Assembly: GCA_009692615.1 (NCBI GenBank)
Contig: SHYW01000054.1
Coordinates: forward strand, 1 to 32,003
DNA from: Deltaproteobacteria bacterium
GTDB lineage: Bacteria > Desulfobacterota > Binatia > UBA9968
Direction: 5' to 3'
DNA: 32,003 nt
A program made the translations under genes and the position numbers. Shown here one piece after another: positions 24,911 through 32,003 of this stretch (positions within the stretch are counted from its first letter, which is position 1; every line of letters starts with the position of its first letter). The notes under the pieces were generated by a model. The model was not told the origin of the DNA. It saw nothing but the letters and a program-made list of their open reading frames with translations, and made no database searches.

Positions 24911-25891
24911 ATGAAGAAACAGCTACTGATATTCGTCTTACTCGTCCTGTGTGGTTTCGCCCGCACTTCCGACGCGCAAATCAAACGCATCGCCGTCGCC
25001 TACAGCGCCGTCAGCGCGACGCAATCGTCGTTCTTCGTCACCAAAGAAGCCGGCATCTTCGAGAAGCACGGCCTCAACGTCGACCCGGTATACGTCGCCA
25101 GCGGCACCAAAGTCGCCCAAGCGGTGATCGCCGGGGAATTTCCCGTCGCTTTGGCCGGCGGCACTGTCGTGAATGCAACACTGGCTGGCGGCGACATCGT
25201 CATCATTGGCGGTTTGGTCAACGTGCCGTCGTTCTACGTCTACGTCCATCCATCGATCAAACGGCCGGAGGATTTCAAAGGCAAATCCATCGGCATCACC
25301 ACCTACGGTTCGTCGACGGACTTTTCGATTCGCTATCTGATCAAAAAATGGGGCATGGAGCCGGACCGCGATATCAAGATTTTGCAAATGGGCGGCCAGC
25401 CACAAATCGTCGCCGCCATGGTCGGCGGCAGCGTCCAGGGCGGCGTACTGTCTTCGCCGGCAAACTACCGCGCCGCCAAAGCCGGCTTTCACCAGCTCGT
25501 CGATTTCAAATCCGTCGGCCTTGATTATCCCACCGTCAGCCTGGTATCGACGCGCTCGTTCATCAAAAAGGATCCCCAGACCGTGCGCCGCTTCATGATG
25601 GCCTATAGCGAAGGCGTCGAGCGGCTCTATCGCGACAAGGAATTCACCATGAAGGTCATCGGCAAATACACCAAGACCGACGACCGCGAAGGCTTGGAAT
25701 CCGCCTTCGCCTTCGCCACCACATTCATCGAGCGCCCGCCGCACCTGCCATACAAGGCGGTGGAAACCATCTTAGCCCAGCTCGGCGAGAAGGACGCCAA
25801 AGCGCGCGAAGCCAAGCCGGAAGAATTCATCGACCCGACATTCTACAATGAGATGGAAAAATCCGGCTACTTCAAAACCATCGCCCGCTGA
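24911..25891 (+). CDS. NMT1/THI5-like solute-binding protein (orphan)
   Basis: A 326-residue periplasmic binding protein of the NitT/TauT type. The signal peptide (LLIFVLLVLCGFARTSDA) precedes IKRIAVAYSAVSATQSSFFVTKEAGIFEKHGLNVDPVYV, the conserved first lobe. Three in-frame ATGs are possible (24887, 24908, 24911). GGAG at 24901-24904 best fits the one at 24911. It is divergent from the LVIVD gene and lies ahead of the LigB-like dioxygenase. An imperfect dyad GTGTGC-TAA-GTACAC (24865-24879) is in its upstream space. It resembles the protein at 13788-14771 in layout and also lacks a local permease. It may bind an aromatic acid, which is inference from the neighbour. Confidence 0.88.
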   Translation: MKKQLLIFVLLVLCGFARTSDAQIKRIAVAYSAVSATQSSFFVTKEAGIFEKHGLNVDPVYVASGTKVAQAVIAGEFPVALAGGTVVNATLAGGDIVIIGGLVNVPSFYVYVHPSIKRPEDFKGKSIGITTYGSSTDFSIRYLIKKWGMEPDRDIKILQMGGQPQIVAAMVGGSVQGGVLSSPANYRAAKAGFHQLVDFKSVGLDYPTVSLVSTRSFIKKDPQTVRRFMMAYSEGVERLYRDKEFTMKVIGKYTKTDDREGLESAFAFATTFIERPPHLPYKAVETILAQLGEKDAKAREAKPEEFIDPTFYNEMEKSGYFKTIAR

Positions 25892-25906
25892 CGCTACGAC
25901 TCTCGG

Positions 25907-26032
25907 GTTCGGATTATCCTCTCGCAAAGCATGTCCTGAGCCAAGTCGAAGGAGCGCAAGGCTCGCAAAGTTTCGGATTTAATTTTTTTCCGAACTTAGC
26001 GCCTTTGCGCCTTTGCGGGAGATAATCCGAAT
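25907..26032. repeat. Large inverted repeat with a short element nested in one arm
   Basis: The left arm (25907-25977) and the right arm (25989-26032) pair through TTCGGATTATC...GCAAAG and AGCGC...TTTCGGA blocks. The left arm carries an extra 23 bases (25930-25952) that read CATGTCCTGAGC...GAAGG, a dispersed short repeat. Without that piece the arms match closely. The right arm contains CTTTGCG-type units (25995-26020). The loop is AT-rich. The structure follows the binding-protein stop and may end its transcript. Confidence 0.8.
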
Positions 26033-26102
26033 CCCCGTCAGCGTTTACACGACGCAAACCATCATGCTAAACAGCCAATGACCCATTCGGAGGAAGAAGC
26101 CC

Positions 26103-26954
26103 ATGGCGCAGATCGTTTCGATCATCGGCATCACGCACAATCCATTTATGCCGCGCCTGTTCAAACAGCCACAGCAACCGCCCGGCGCCGCCAAAGTCAA
26201 AGAACGGATCGCCATGATGCGGGAGAAACTCGCCGAGGCCAAAGTCGACGTGCTGGTATGCATCGGCAACGATCATCTGCACCAATTTTTTATGGACAAC
26301 ATGCCGGCCTTCATGATCGGCAAGATGGAGCAGTACGACGGAATTTTTTACGACGAAGAGCGCGAGTTCGGTTTGCCCAAGTACAAACTCCAGGGCGACC
26401 TCGACGTCTCCGACGCGATCATGGAAGGCGCCTTCGACCGCGGCGTCGATTTTTCTTATTCCAATGAATTGACCATCGATCATTCGATCGTCGTGCCGAT
26501 GATGTTCGTCCGCCCCGAGATGGATATCCCCATCGTGCCGATCCTGACCAACTGCATCGCTCCACCGATGCCGCGGCCCAAACGCTACTTCGAAGTCGGC
26601 AAAGCGCTGCGGGCCGCCATCGACAGCCTGCCGACGAATAAAAGAATCGGCGTGTTGGTCAGCGGCCACCTGTCGCTAGAAATAGGCGGCCCGAAAATGT
26701 TCGAGCCACGCTTGACCGATCCCAAATTCGACGCCAACGCGGTAGGCTGGATCGTCAACGGCAACATCGACGCCGCCACGGAAGCCTGCGCGCCGGAAAA
26801 AATAATCGAATACGGCAACATGACCAGCGGCTATCTGAACTTCATCATGATGATGGGCCTCGCCAATCTAGCAAAACCCTCCTACGCTGAAGGTTTGGAC
26901 GCCGGATTTCCGGCAATCCCGTTCTTCAACTGGGATGAACAGGTCAAAGTATAA
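26103..26954 (+). CDS. Class III extradiol dioxygenase, LigB-like catalytic subunit
   Basis: A 283-residue catalytic subunit of the LigB family, which opens catechol-type rings using non-heme iron or manganese and oxygen. Key elements: H12 in GITHNPFMPR, the GNDHLHQFF segment at about residues 55-63, and GHLSLEIGG with the likely catalytic histidine near 189. The C-terminal part is typical of protocatechuate 4,5- or gallate-type enzymes. GGAGG lies upstream of the ATG. A LigA-like small subunit follows 590 bases downstream, with two genes between. Substrate is inferred as an aromatic diol or its carboxylate. Related proteins include MEMO and AmmeMemoRadiSam parts, but the LigB match is better. 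Confidence 0.9.
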   Translation: MAQIVSIIGITHNPFMPRLFKQPQQPPGAAKVKERIAMMREKLAEAKVDVLVCIGNDHLHQFFMDNMPAFMIGKMEQYDGIFYDEEREFGLPKYKLQGDLDVSDAIMEGAFDRGVDFSYSNELTIDHSIVVPMMFVRPEMDIPIVPILTNCIAPPMPRPKRYFEVGKALRAAIDSLPTNKRIGVLVSGHLSLEIGGPKMFEPRLTDPKFDANAVGWIVNGNIDAATEACAPEKIIEYGNMTSGYLNFIMMMGLANLAKPSYAEGLDAGFPAIPFFNWDEQVKV

Positions 26955-26972
26955 ACGTCGAAAGAACTACCT

Positions 26973-27245
26973 ATGGACTTGAAGATTCTCTCAACCGTCT
27001 TCACTTCGGTCTTCATCGCCGAACTCGGCGACAAGACCCAACTCGCGACCATGCTGTTCGCTTCGGACAAGGACACCAGCAAACTGACGGTCTTTCTCGG
27101 CGCCGCCGCTGCGCTCGTGGTTACTTCCGCCATCGGCGTCGCCGCGGGCTCGACCATGTCGCAGTATGTGAGCGAGAAGACGTTGCAGTACGTCGCGGAA
27201 ATCGGTTTTATCGCTATCGGTATTTGGACTTTGGTGAAAGCGTAG
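26973..27245 (+). CDS. GDT1/TMEM165 (UPF0016) cation transporter
   Basis: A 90-residue inner-membrane protein with three membrane helices and the family motif ELGDKT (residues 17-22). Single-module GDT1 proteins of this size act as dimers and export or import Mn2+ or Ca2+. The GDK acidic motif lines the ion path. It starts 18 bases after the LigB stop and precedes a small conserved gene by five bases, so all appear to be in one transcript with LigA. The TAG at 27243-27245 ends it. Confidence 0.9.
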   Translation: MDLKILSTVFTSVFIAELGDKTQLATMLFASDKDTSKLTVFLGAAAALVVTSAIGVAAGSTMSQYVSEKTLQYVAEIGFIAIGIWTLVKA

Positions 27246-27250
27246 TCGTT

Positions 27251-27517
27251 ATGAAATACTTTGAGTTTCTTAGTGACATTACAACCCGGACTAGTCCGAT
27301 GACAACGAAAAAAACACGCACAAAAGTCCGCTTCGCGGTTTGCATAGACAATACGGAATATCCCGCTTCCCTAGAACTGCATAAATTGTATCGGGTCGTT
27401 TCCGACAAGGACGCGCAGAACGATGGAGATTTGCGGATTATCGACGAAAGTGGCGAAGACTACATCTATCCCAACGACTATTTTTTGCTGCTGGACACTC
27501 CTCGCGGCATTCTATAG
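27251..27517 (+). CDS. Small conserved hypothetical protein
   Basis: A short protein of 72 to 88 residues. It contains VRFAVCIDN, ASLELHKLYRVV, GDLRIIDESGEDYIYP and a hydrophobic C-terminus. This resembles a family of small conserved proteins common in environmental genomes, but I cannot name a function. Possible starts are 27251 (five bases after the preceding stop) and 27299; both have weak ribosome sites. It has no signal peptide or membrane helix. Its place between GDT1 and the LigA-like gene suggests co-expression. The D-E-S-G-E-D block could be a functional acidic patch. Confidence 0.7.
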   Translation: MKYFEFLSDITTRTSPMTTKKTRTKVRFAVCIDNTEYPASLELHKLYRVVSDKDAQNDGDLRIIDESGEDYIYPNDYFLLLDTPRGIL

Positions 27518-27539
27518 TCGCCCAATCAACGGAGGCCCC

Positions 27540-27851
27540 ATGAGCAAATACCTAATGAATAAACTGATCCATCTCGTCAACATGGATGAAAAAGCCGAAG
27601 AAAAGTATTGCGCCAATCCGCGCGCCTTCGTTGAGGAGTGGGAGAAAACCCAGAAGTTAAAATTATCGCCCGAAGAACGCGAAGCTCTGGCGGCCAAAGA
27701 TTACGGCAAGCTCTACGCCCTGGGCGCCCATCCGTTCACGCTCTGGAGTTTCACCGAAGCAGTCTGGGTCCATGAAAAAGGCCGCGAGGCGCTCGTCGCC
27801 GATTACAAAGCCCAGGCGGTGAAAGCTGGGTATCCGAGTTTTAAAACCTGA
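27540..27851 (+). CDS. LigA-like small subunit of class III extradiol dioxygenase
   Basis: A 103-residue all-helical protein of the LigAB alpha-subunit family. Helix patterns MSKYLMNKLIHLVNMDEKAEEKYCANPRAFVEEW and LSPEEREALAAKDYGKLYALGAHPFTLWSF are characteristic: the small subunit covers the active site of LigB. GGAGG a few bases upstream supports the ATG at 27540, although the frame is open further back to 27423. It is the partner of the LigB-like gene at 26103-26954. Its stop overlaps the 3' end of the Rieske gene on the other strand by 11 bases. Confidence 0.85.
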   Translation: MSKYLMNKLIHLVNMDEKAEEKYCANPRAFVEEWEKTQKLKLSPEEREALAAKDYGKLYALGAHPFTLWSFTEAVWVHEKGREALVADYKAQAVKAGYPSFKT

Positions 27852-29166
27852 GAGGAAGGCAATAGGCAATAGTTCGGAAAAAGATCAGATCCGAATTCTT
27901 ACTATTGCCTAATGCCTGTTGCCTCGTATATTCCATCCAATCGCTCACTCCGCTGACCAAATCCGAAATCACCAACAGGTGCGATAAATTGTTTTTCTCT
28001 GCGTCGCGAATCACATGGGGCGGCTCGCCGCCGGCTTGGATGTCGCGGATGGCTTTTTCCATGAGCTTGCGCGCCGCGACGATGGCGATGTCCGACGACA
28101 CGATATTTTCCTGAGTGCGGTTTTGCACCGCGCCCTGGCTGCCGGTAGCGAAGGCATCGTGACTTTGAAAGCCGCTGCCCATGCCTGTGTAAGTTTGCGT
28201 CTGCATCGACGCGCGGTCTTGCATGAAATTATTAGTTTCGTTGCGCACCGGCCGGTAGTGCTCGTCAATTTCACTACGCGCCTTGGCGATCGCCGCGGAA
28301 TCCAGCGGCTCTTCCCGATTGAAAAAGAAGCAATACTTCCAATGATGCGTGTCGTCGATCGGTACATGCCAGTTGATGCCATAACCTTGTCCGCCGGTTT
28401 GCCCGGGAAAGGTGCTCAAATTGGGCAGGACGAAGTTCGACACGCGCAAATAAATTTTATCGCCGCCCATCTGGCGCACGGAATAAATGCGCACGCCGAA
28501 GTCAGTGATCTCAACCTCCAGCGCCGGCGGCTGAGCTTTGGCGATTAGATTGTAATGCGACTCATCGCTGCCGCGCACGCCGGTGTAGCTCTCTTCTTTA
28601 TGTTCGAGAAACTTGTGCAGAAACGACAGATGCACCGGATCGATGTTGCCTTCATTGGCCTGCAGGTAGTTGCATTCATGATAAACTTTGTAGACGCAGA
28701 CGTGATCGGTCGGCTGATTGAGAAATTCATAGTTGGGCAACAGCGGCGCTTCGCCCGGTCCCATGTAAGTAAAAATAATTCCGCCACGCTCCTGGCACGG
28801 ATAAGCCAGATGATGAATCTGGTCGCGATTGACGCCGCAGCCGGGTTCGCCGGGCTGTTCCAAACAACGGCCGTGAATATCGTAGAGCCAGCCATGATAA
28901 AGACAGCGCAGCCCGCCGTCTTCGATGCGTCCGTAACTCAAGTCCGTGCCGCGGTGCGAACAGTGAATGCCGAGCAAGCCGATGCGTCCCTGATCGTCGC
29001 GAAACAACGCCAACTCTTCACCGAGAATTTTCACCGGCAGCGGCGCGCCGCCGGCGGGCAATTCTTCCGCCAGGGCCACCGGCTGCCAATAACGGCGCAG
29101 CAGCTCGCCGGCCCGCGCGCCAGGGCTGGTTTGCGTCAACAGTTGATTTTCTTCGTTGGTGATCAT
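27841..29166 (-). CDS. Rieske non-heme iron oxygenase, large subunit
   Basis: A 441-residue large subunit of an aromatic-ring-hydroxylating oxygenase. The Rieske [2Fe-2S] centre is at C69-x-H71 and C88-x2-H91 (motifs IHCSHRGTD and RCLYHGW). The catalytic domain has NEGNIDPVHLSFLH (171-184), which contains the iron-ligand histidines and the bridging aspartate D176. It resembles phthalate- and vanillate-type enzymes, which need a separate reductase not seen in this window. It follows the binding-protein gene after 25 bases. The last 25 or so residues, before the TAA at 27841-27843, are translated from the repeat at 27851-27925, so the native end was probably a little earlier. Confidence 0.92.
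   Translation of the reverse strand: MITNEENQLLTQTSPGARAGELLRRYWQPVALAEELPAGGAPLPVKILGEELALFRDDQGRIGLLGIHCSHRGTDLSYGRIEDGGLRCLYHGWLYDIHGRCLEQPGEPGCGVNRDQIHHLAYPCQERGGIIFTYMGPGEAPLLPNYEFLNQPTDHVCVYKVYHECNYLQANEGNIDPVHLSFLHKFLEHKEESYTGVRGSDESHYNLIAKAQPPALEVEITDFGVRIYSVRQMGGDKIYLRVSNFVLPNLSTFPGQTGGQGYGINWHVPIDDTHHWKYCFFFNREEPLDSAAIAKARSEIDEHYRPVRNETNNFMQDRASMQTQTYTGMGSGFQSHDAFATGSQGAVQNRTQENIVSSDIAIVAARKLMEKAIRDIQAGGEPPHVIRDAEKNNLSHLLVISDLVSGVSDWMEYTRQQALGNSKNSDLIFFRTIAYCLPLRF
27851..27925. repeat. Hairpin with GGCAATA-type tandem arms, entering the Rieske 3' end
   Basis: The left arm contains GGCAATAGGCAATAG and the right arm (27891-27925) the inverse (CTATTGCCTAATGCCTGTTGCCTC). Both arms end in TTCGGA/TCCGAA. 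It sits between the convergent LigA-like and Rieske genes and supplies the Rieske C-terminus and stop. It may work as a bidirectional terminator. Confidence 0.8.
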
Positions 29167-29191
29167 GTCTCGATTATGACCGTCCCTAAAT

Positions 29192-30307
29192 TTATTTCAA
29201 AAGCTTCGCAGCCAGCGCGGTCGCCGGCATGCGAATTTTTTTCACCGACGACTCGAGATGGGTTTCTAATTTCAAATAATCATCCACCGTCATCACATCT
29301 TTGCATCCCTGGCTGCCGTATTCCTTCAGCCACTCGGTGTTGACGTCGAGGCGGCGCGACCCTTGAGTCATTGCTCTACCGTAAAGTTCTTGGCCCTCTT
29401 TACTGAGCAGCCAGTTGACAAAAATCTTGGTGGCATTCGGATGGGGCGGATTTTTAACCACGCTGATCACGCCGCTGCCGTTGTTGGCGTGGGCGCCCTC
29501 TTTGATGCGCGACACCGGCTTCACCGGCAGCCCGGCTTTTATGAACGGCTCATAAGTGTAATGACTCAAGCCGACGGTGAAGGCGAGCTTGCCCTTGGCC
29601 AAACTGTCCGCCATTTGACGCTGGTTTTGCGTGATCAACATCTCTTGCTGCGCCAGCTTAGTCAAAAACTCTTCGCCTTTAACTTTCCAGATAAACGACC
29701 AAGTATTTTGCCCGGAGCCGGGATTGCGCGGATCGAGAAAACCGATGCGCCCTTTCCATTTCGGATTGAGCAAGTCATCGAAGGATCGAATCTCGCTCGC
29801 GTCCGCTTCCTTGCTATTGTACCACCAAGTCTCGCTGGTGTAGCAGAGAAACGCATAGGCGTGCTTCTTCGTGCTGATGTTGTCTTCCCAAATATGGCCA
29901 CCCCACCAATATTTCGGGTCCTTCACTTCCGGCAGGATCAAATAAGAATTCAAATCGTCCGCCGAACCCGCCGACACCATCGCCAACGGTGTCGCGCCTC
30001 CGGCGACGAGAATATCGTAATAGCGCACGCCCGCGCTGTACTCGGTATTGATGCGGGTTACGTTCTCCGGTCCGCGTGCCGACATCAGTTCGATGGAAAT
30101 GCCGAATTTACTTTTGAACCTCTCGCCGATGAGCACGCGCAGCTCGTTGCTGGCGGGAATGCCGACGACGACGATGCCTTCCTTCTTCGCCGCGGCGAGC
30201 GTTTTGTCCCATTCCGCTAGCGCTTGCGCGGAAACTGCATAGGCCGCGCACGTCAACTTCAGCGCGAGAACCAGCGACACCGAATTGAATTTAGCCAATC
30301 TCTTCAT
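29192..30307 (-). CDS. Iron(III)-type solute-binding protein of the UbiD/Rieske operon
   Basis: A 371-residue periplasmic binding protein with a signal peptide (SLVLALKLTCAAYAVSAQ) and family patterns such as WDKTLAAAKKEGIVVVGIP at the mature N-terminus. The frame is open to 30520, but the ATG at 30307 starts the signal peptide; the upstream part lies in ubiD-like coding DNA. The ATG is seven bases after the UbiD stop and the gene ends 25 bases before the Rieske gene, so the three are one operon. No permease is adjacent. It probably binds an aromatic carboxylate or its chelate; this is inferred from the neighbours. Confidence 0.9.
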   Translation of the reverse strand: MKRLAKFNSVSLVLALKLTCAAYAVSAQALAEWDKTLAAAKKEGIVVVGIPASNELRVLIGERFKSKFGISIELMSARGPENVTRINTEYSAGVRYYDILVAGGATPLAMVSAGSADDLNSYLILPEVKDPKYWWGGHIWEDNISTKKHAYAFLCYTSETWWYNSKEADASEIRSFDDLLNPKWKGRIGFLDPRNPGSGQNTWSFIWKVKGEEFLTKLAQQEMLITQNQRQMADSLAKGKLAFTVGLSHYTYEPFIKAGLPVKPVSRIKEGAHANNGSGVISVVKNPPHPNATKIFVNWLLSKEGQELYGRAMTQGSRRLDVNTEWLKEYGSQGCKDVMTVDDYLKLETHLESSVKKIRMPATALAAKLLK

Positions 30308-30314
30308 GCGCGCT

Positions 30315-31769
30315 TCAAGCTCCGGGAAACGGTATGACGTTGCGAAATTTCTTGATGACACTTGCGCGCAGCTCGCGGCTCGAGCGGCTGACTTTAGGAA
30401 ACTTGTCTTTCCAATGAAACGGCCGCACGGCGTAGAAAATCGCTCTTCCGTTGGTGTGATCTTTATTTTCTCTTTTCTCCGGCGGCATGCGCGGATCGAG
30501 CGGCGTCGACCACGCACCATCGATAATGTCGATATTGGTCGGCGGATCGACCCGCGTCATCATCGCCCACAAAACTTCTTTCATGTTGGTTGGATCGATG
30601 TCGTCGTCGACCACCACAACATAGCGCCCATTGCGCGCCGACGCCGCGCAGCTGACGGCGGCGATACCGGCTTGCTTAGCATGGCCGGGAAATTTCTGCT
30701 CGATGGCGACCACGGTCATGTAAGGCGAATGATTGTAGACGCCGACGACGTTTTGTACGCCGGCAGCTTCCAATTGATCCCAGAGAATTCCAGCCGTCGG
30801 ATTGCCGTCGATCTTCATCGCGCCGGTCCACAACGGCGCCTCTTCTTCGAGGATCGGATCGTTGCGGTGATAAATTGCTTTAACGCGGATCACCGGCTGC
30901 GCTTCGCCGGTGCCAATCGTGCCGCCGGAATAATAACCCGGCCATTCGCCGAACGACCCCTCGGCGCGCGCTTCTTCGCTGGGCGGTGGAATCTCGCCTT
31001 CGATGGCGATCTCCGCGCCGGCGGGAATCGGCAAGCCGGTTACCGGGCCGCGAATGAATTCCAGCGGCTGGCCCATCAAACCGCCGGCGTAATCGAGCTC
31101 TGATTTGCCATAGGCTAGTTTCGTATGCGCCAGAGTGAAGAGCAATGGATCGCTGCTGAACGTCGCCACCACCGGACAGCTTTTTCCCTGCTGCCAATAC
31201 TTCGCGCAAATCAGCCGGCCGTCTTGCCCAGGACTCATCCACAGGCCGAGGAGATTTTTCTCGTGCAGCTGAATCCGGTACGTGCCGGCATTGATGAAGC
31301 CGCTGTCGGGGTCGGCGTTGATCAGACAATCGCCGGTGCCGATGTAGCGCCCGCCGTCGCCGTCATGAAAACGTGGCGCGGGAAATTTAAAGAGATCGAC
31401 CTTGTCGCCCTCGATGACATTTTCCATCAGTGGCGCAGTTTTCACCGCCGCGGCGGGAATGGACTTGCCCGACTTCATCTTACGCGCTAGCAGCCGCACC
31501 ACTTCGAGCTTGGTTTTATCCGGTGAAATGCCGAAGGCCAAAGCAGTCCGTTTATAGTTGGCAAAAGCGAGACTGACCAGACGAAAGCCGGCGGGATAAT
31601 CCTTGATCTTGTCGAACAGCAGCATCGGCCGCTCGTCTAGCTCAGCGGTCGCTTCGATCAACGCGCCGATCTCGTTGTTCCAATCCGCGCCTTCGATCAA
31701 GCGCCACGCGCTGATTTTCTTGGCTTCCTCGATGAAGCCGCGGAAGTCGTGATAGGGAAGTGTGTCCAT
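30315..31769 (-). CDS. UbiD family prenylated-FMN (de)carboxylase
   Basis: A 484-residue UbiD-like enzyme that adds or removes a carboxyl group on aromatic or unsaturated acids using prenylated FMN. Conserved elements: GTYR with R165, EGSFGEWPGYY with E270 and E275 (the catalytic acidic residues), and the metal-binding VDDDIDPTN at about 387-395. The size fits the family. GGAG eight bases upstream supports the ATG at 31769. It leads the operon UbiD - binding protein - Rieske oxygenase. No UbiX gene, which makes the cofactor, is in this window. Substrates could include phthalate, protocatechuate or similar acids. Confidence 0.95.
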   Translation of the reverse strand: MDTLPYHDFRGFIEEAKKISAWRLIEGADWNNEIGALIEATAELDERPMLLFDKIKDYPAGFRLVSLAFANYKRTALAFGISPDKTKLEVVRLLARKMKSGKSIPAAAVKTAPLMENVIEGDKVDLFKFPAPRFHDGDGGRYIGTGDCLINADPDSGFINAGTYRIQLHEKNLLGLWMSPGQDGRLICAKYWQQGKSCPVVATFSSDPLLFTLAHTKLAYGKSELDYAGGLMGQPLEFIRGPVTGLPIPAGAEIAIEGEIPPPSEEARAEGSFGEWPGYYSGGTIGTGEAQPVIRVKAIYHRNDPILEEEAPLWTGAMKIDGNPTAGILWDQLEAAGVQNVVGVYNHSPYMTVVAIEQKFPGHAKQAGIAAVSCAASARNGRYVVVVDDDIDPTNMKEVLWAMMTRVDPPTNIDIIDGAWSTPLDPRMPPEKRENKDHTNGRAIFYAVRPFHWKDKFPKVSRSSRELRASVIKKFRNVIPFPGA

Positions 31770-31856
31770 GGGTTGTCTCCAACAAAGAAACTTATCAACG
31801 GCGGTGGACTCTAATGTCCAAGTTACAAAGCTACAACCAGCTGCCTGTTCACTCCG

Positions 31857-32003
31857 TCATACCGGCGAAGGCCGGAAGGTGGATTCACATTTGAAGTGCA
31901 ACAGGTCACGAGTAAATACCTCAGCCGGGGTTTGGTAGTTAAGACACTTTCTCGGAGTGTGATTATAGCAACGGACCAGCGAGAGCAAGCGCTCATCGGA
32001 AAG
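31857..32003 (-). mobile_element. IS30-type transposase, C-terminal fragment
   Basis: The minus strand is open from the window edge for 48 residues to the TGA at 31857-31859. It contains YNHTPRKCLNYQTPAEVF and LLHFKCESTF, typical of the end of an IS30-family DDE transposase. The rest of the gene lies beyond the window. The final residues (FRPSPV) are read through a CCGGC/GCCGG short repeat, so the native tail may have been replaced there. The element lies 90 bases upstream of the UbiD gene. Confidence 0.85.
31862..31875. repeat. CCGGC-GAAG-GCCGG intergenic palindrome
   Basis: A short palindrome of the widely dispersed GTCATNCCGGCGAAGGCCGGAA type (here with the first bases TCATA). It forms the junction with the transposase coding sequence. 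Confidence 0.6.

Noticed and set aside
30308-30520. Upstream extension of the binding-protein frame at 29192
   Set aside because: It lies within the UbiD coding sequence, and the ATG at 30307 begins a proper signal peptide.

Overview
The window reads as part of a chromosome from a bacterium of moderately high GC, probably an uncultured soil or subsurface lineage. The minus-strand order rplU-rpmA-obgE-proB-proA-nadD-rsfS-gpmI resembles deltaproteobacterial-type genomes. Many solute-binding proteins, a UbiD decarboxylase, a Rieske oxygenase and LigAB-like genes recall metagenome lineages such as Rokubacteria, Tectomicrobia and Binatia. That placement is inference; no rRNA or tRNA gene was seen to test it.

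Left part (1-11.5 kb): a DTW-domain tRNA-modifying enzyme, a methyltransferase and a ComF-family protein (minus strand), then a plus-strand creatininase-family hydrolase and a minus-strand iron-type solute-binding protein. Next is the housekeeping block gpmI, rsfS, nadD, proA, proB, obgE, rpmA and rplU, with a clear terminator after rpmA. Between gpmI and the binding protein lies a decayed piece of a second ComF gene.

Middle (11.6-17.1 kb): a plus-strand lemA-TPM-TPM envelope set, an orphan NMT1/THI5-type binding protein, a minus-strand MORN-repeat membrane protein with an unrecognised C-terminal half, and a Phd/PIN toxin-antitoxin pair with a strong promoter.

Right part (17.1-32 kb): a minus-strand set (LVIVD-repeat protein, iron-type binding protein, fused double permease, ATPase, ADP-forming acyl-CoA ligase) that could import an organic acid and activate it. 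Then come a plus-strand NMT1-type binding protein and a plus-strand group of LigB-like dioxygenase, GDT1 cation transporter, a small conserved protein and a LigA-like subunit. Facing it is a minus-strand operon of UbiD decarboxylase, binding protein and Rieske oxygenase. Together these look like a catabolic module for aromatic carboxylates. The window ends in the C-terminus of an IS30-type transposase.

The spaces between genes are rich in dispersed repeats of several classes: hairpins whose arms are short tandem units that differ from locus to locus, tandem CTTTGCGNN nonamers, GGGGC-type palindromes, and CCTGAGC-type and CCGGC-type short repeats. Some have entered coding sequence or flank genes as matched composites.
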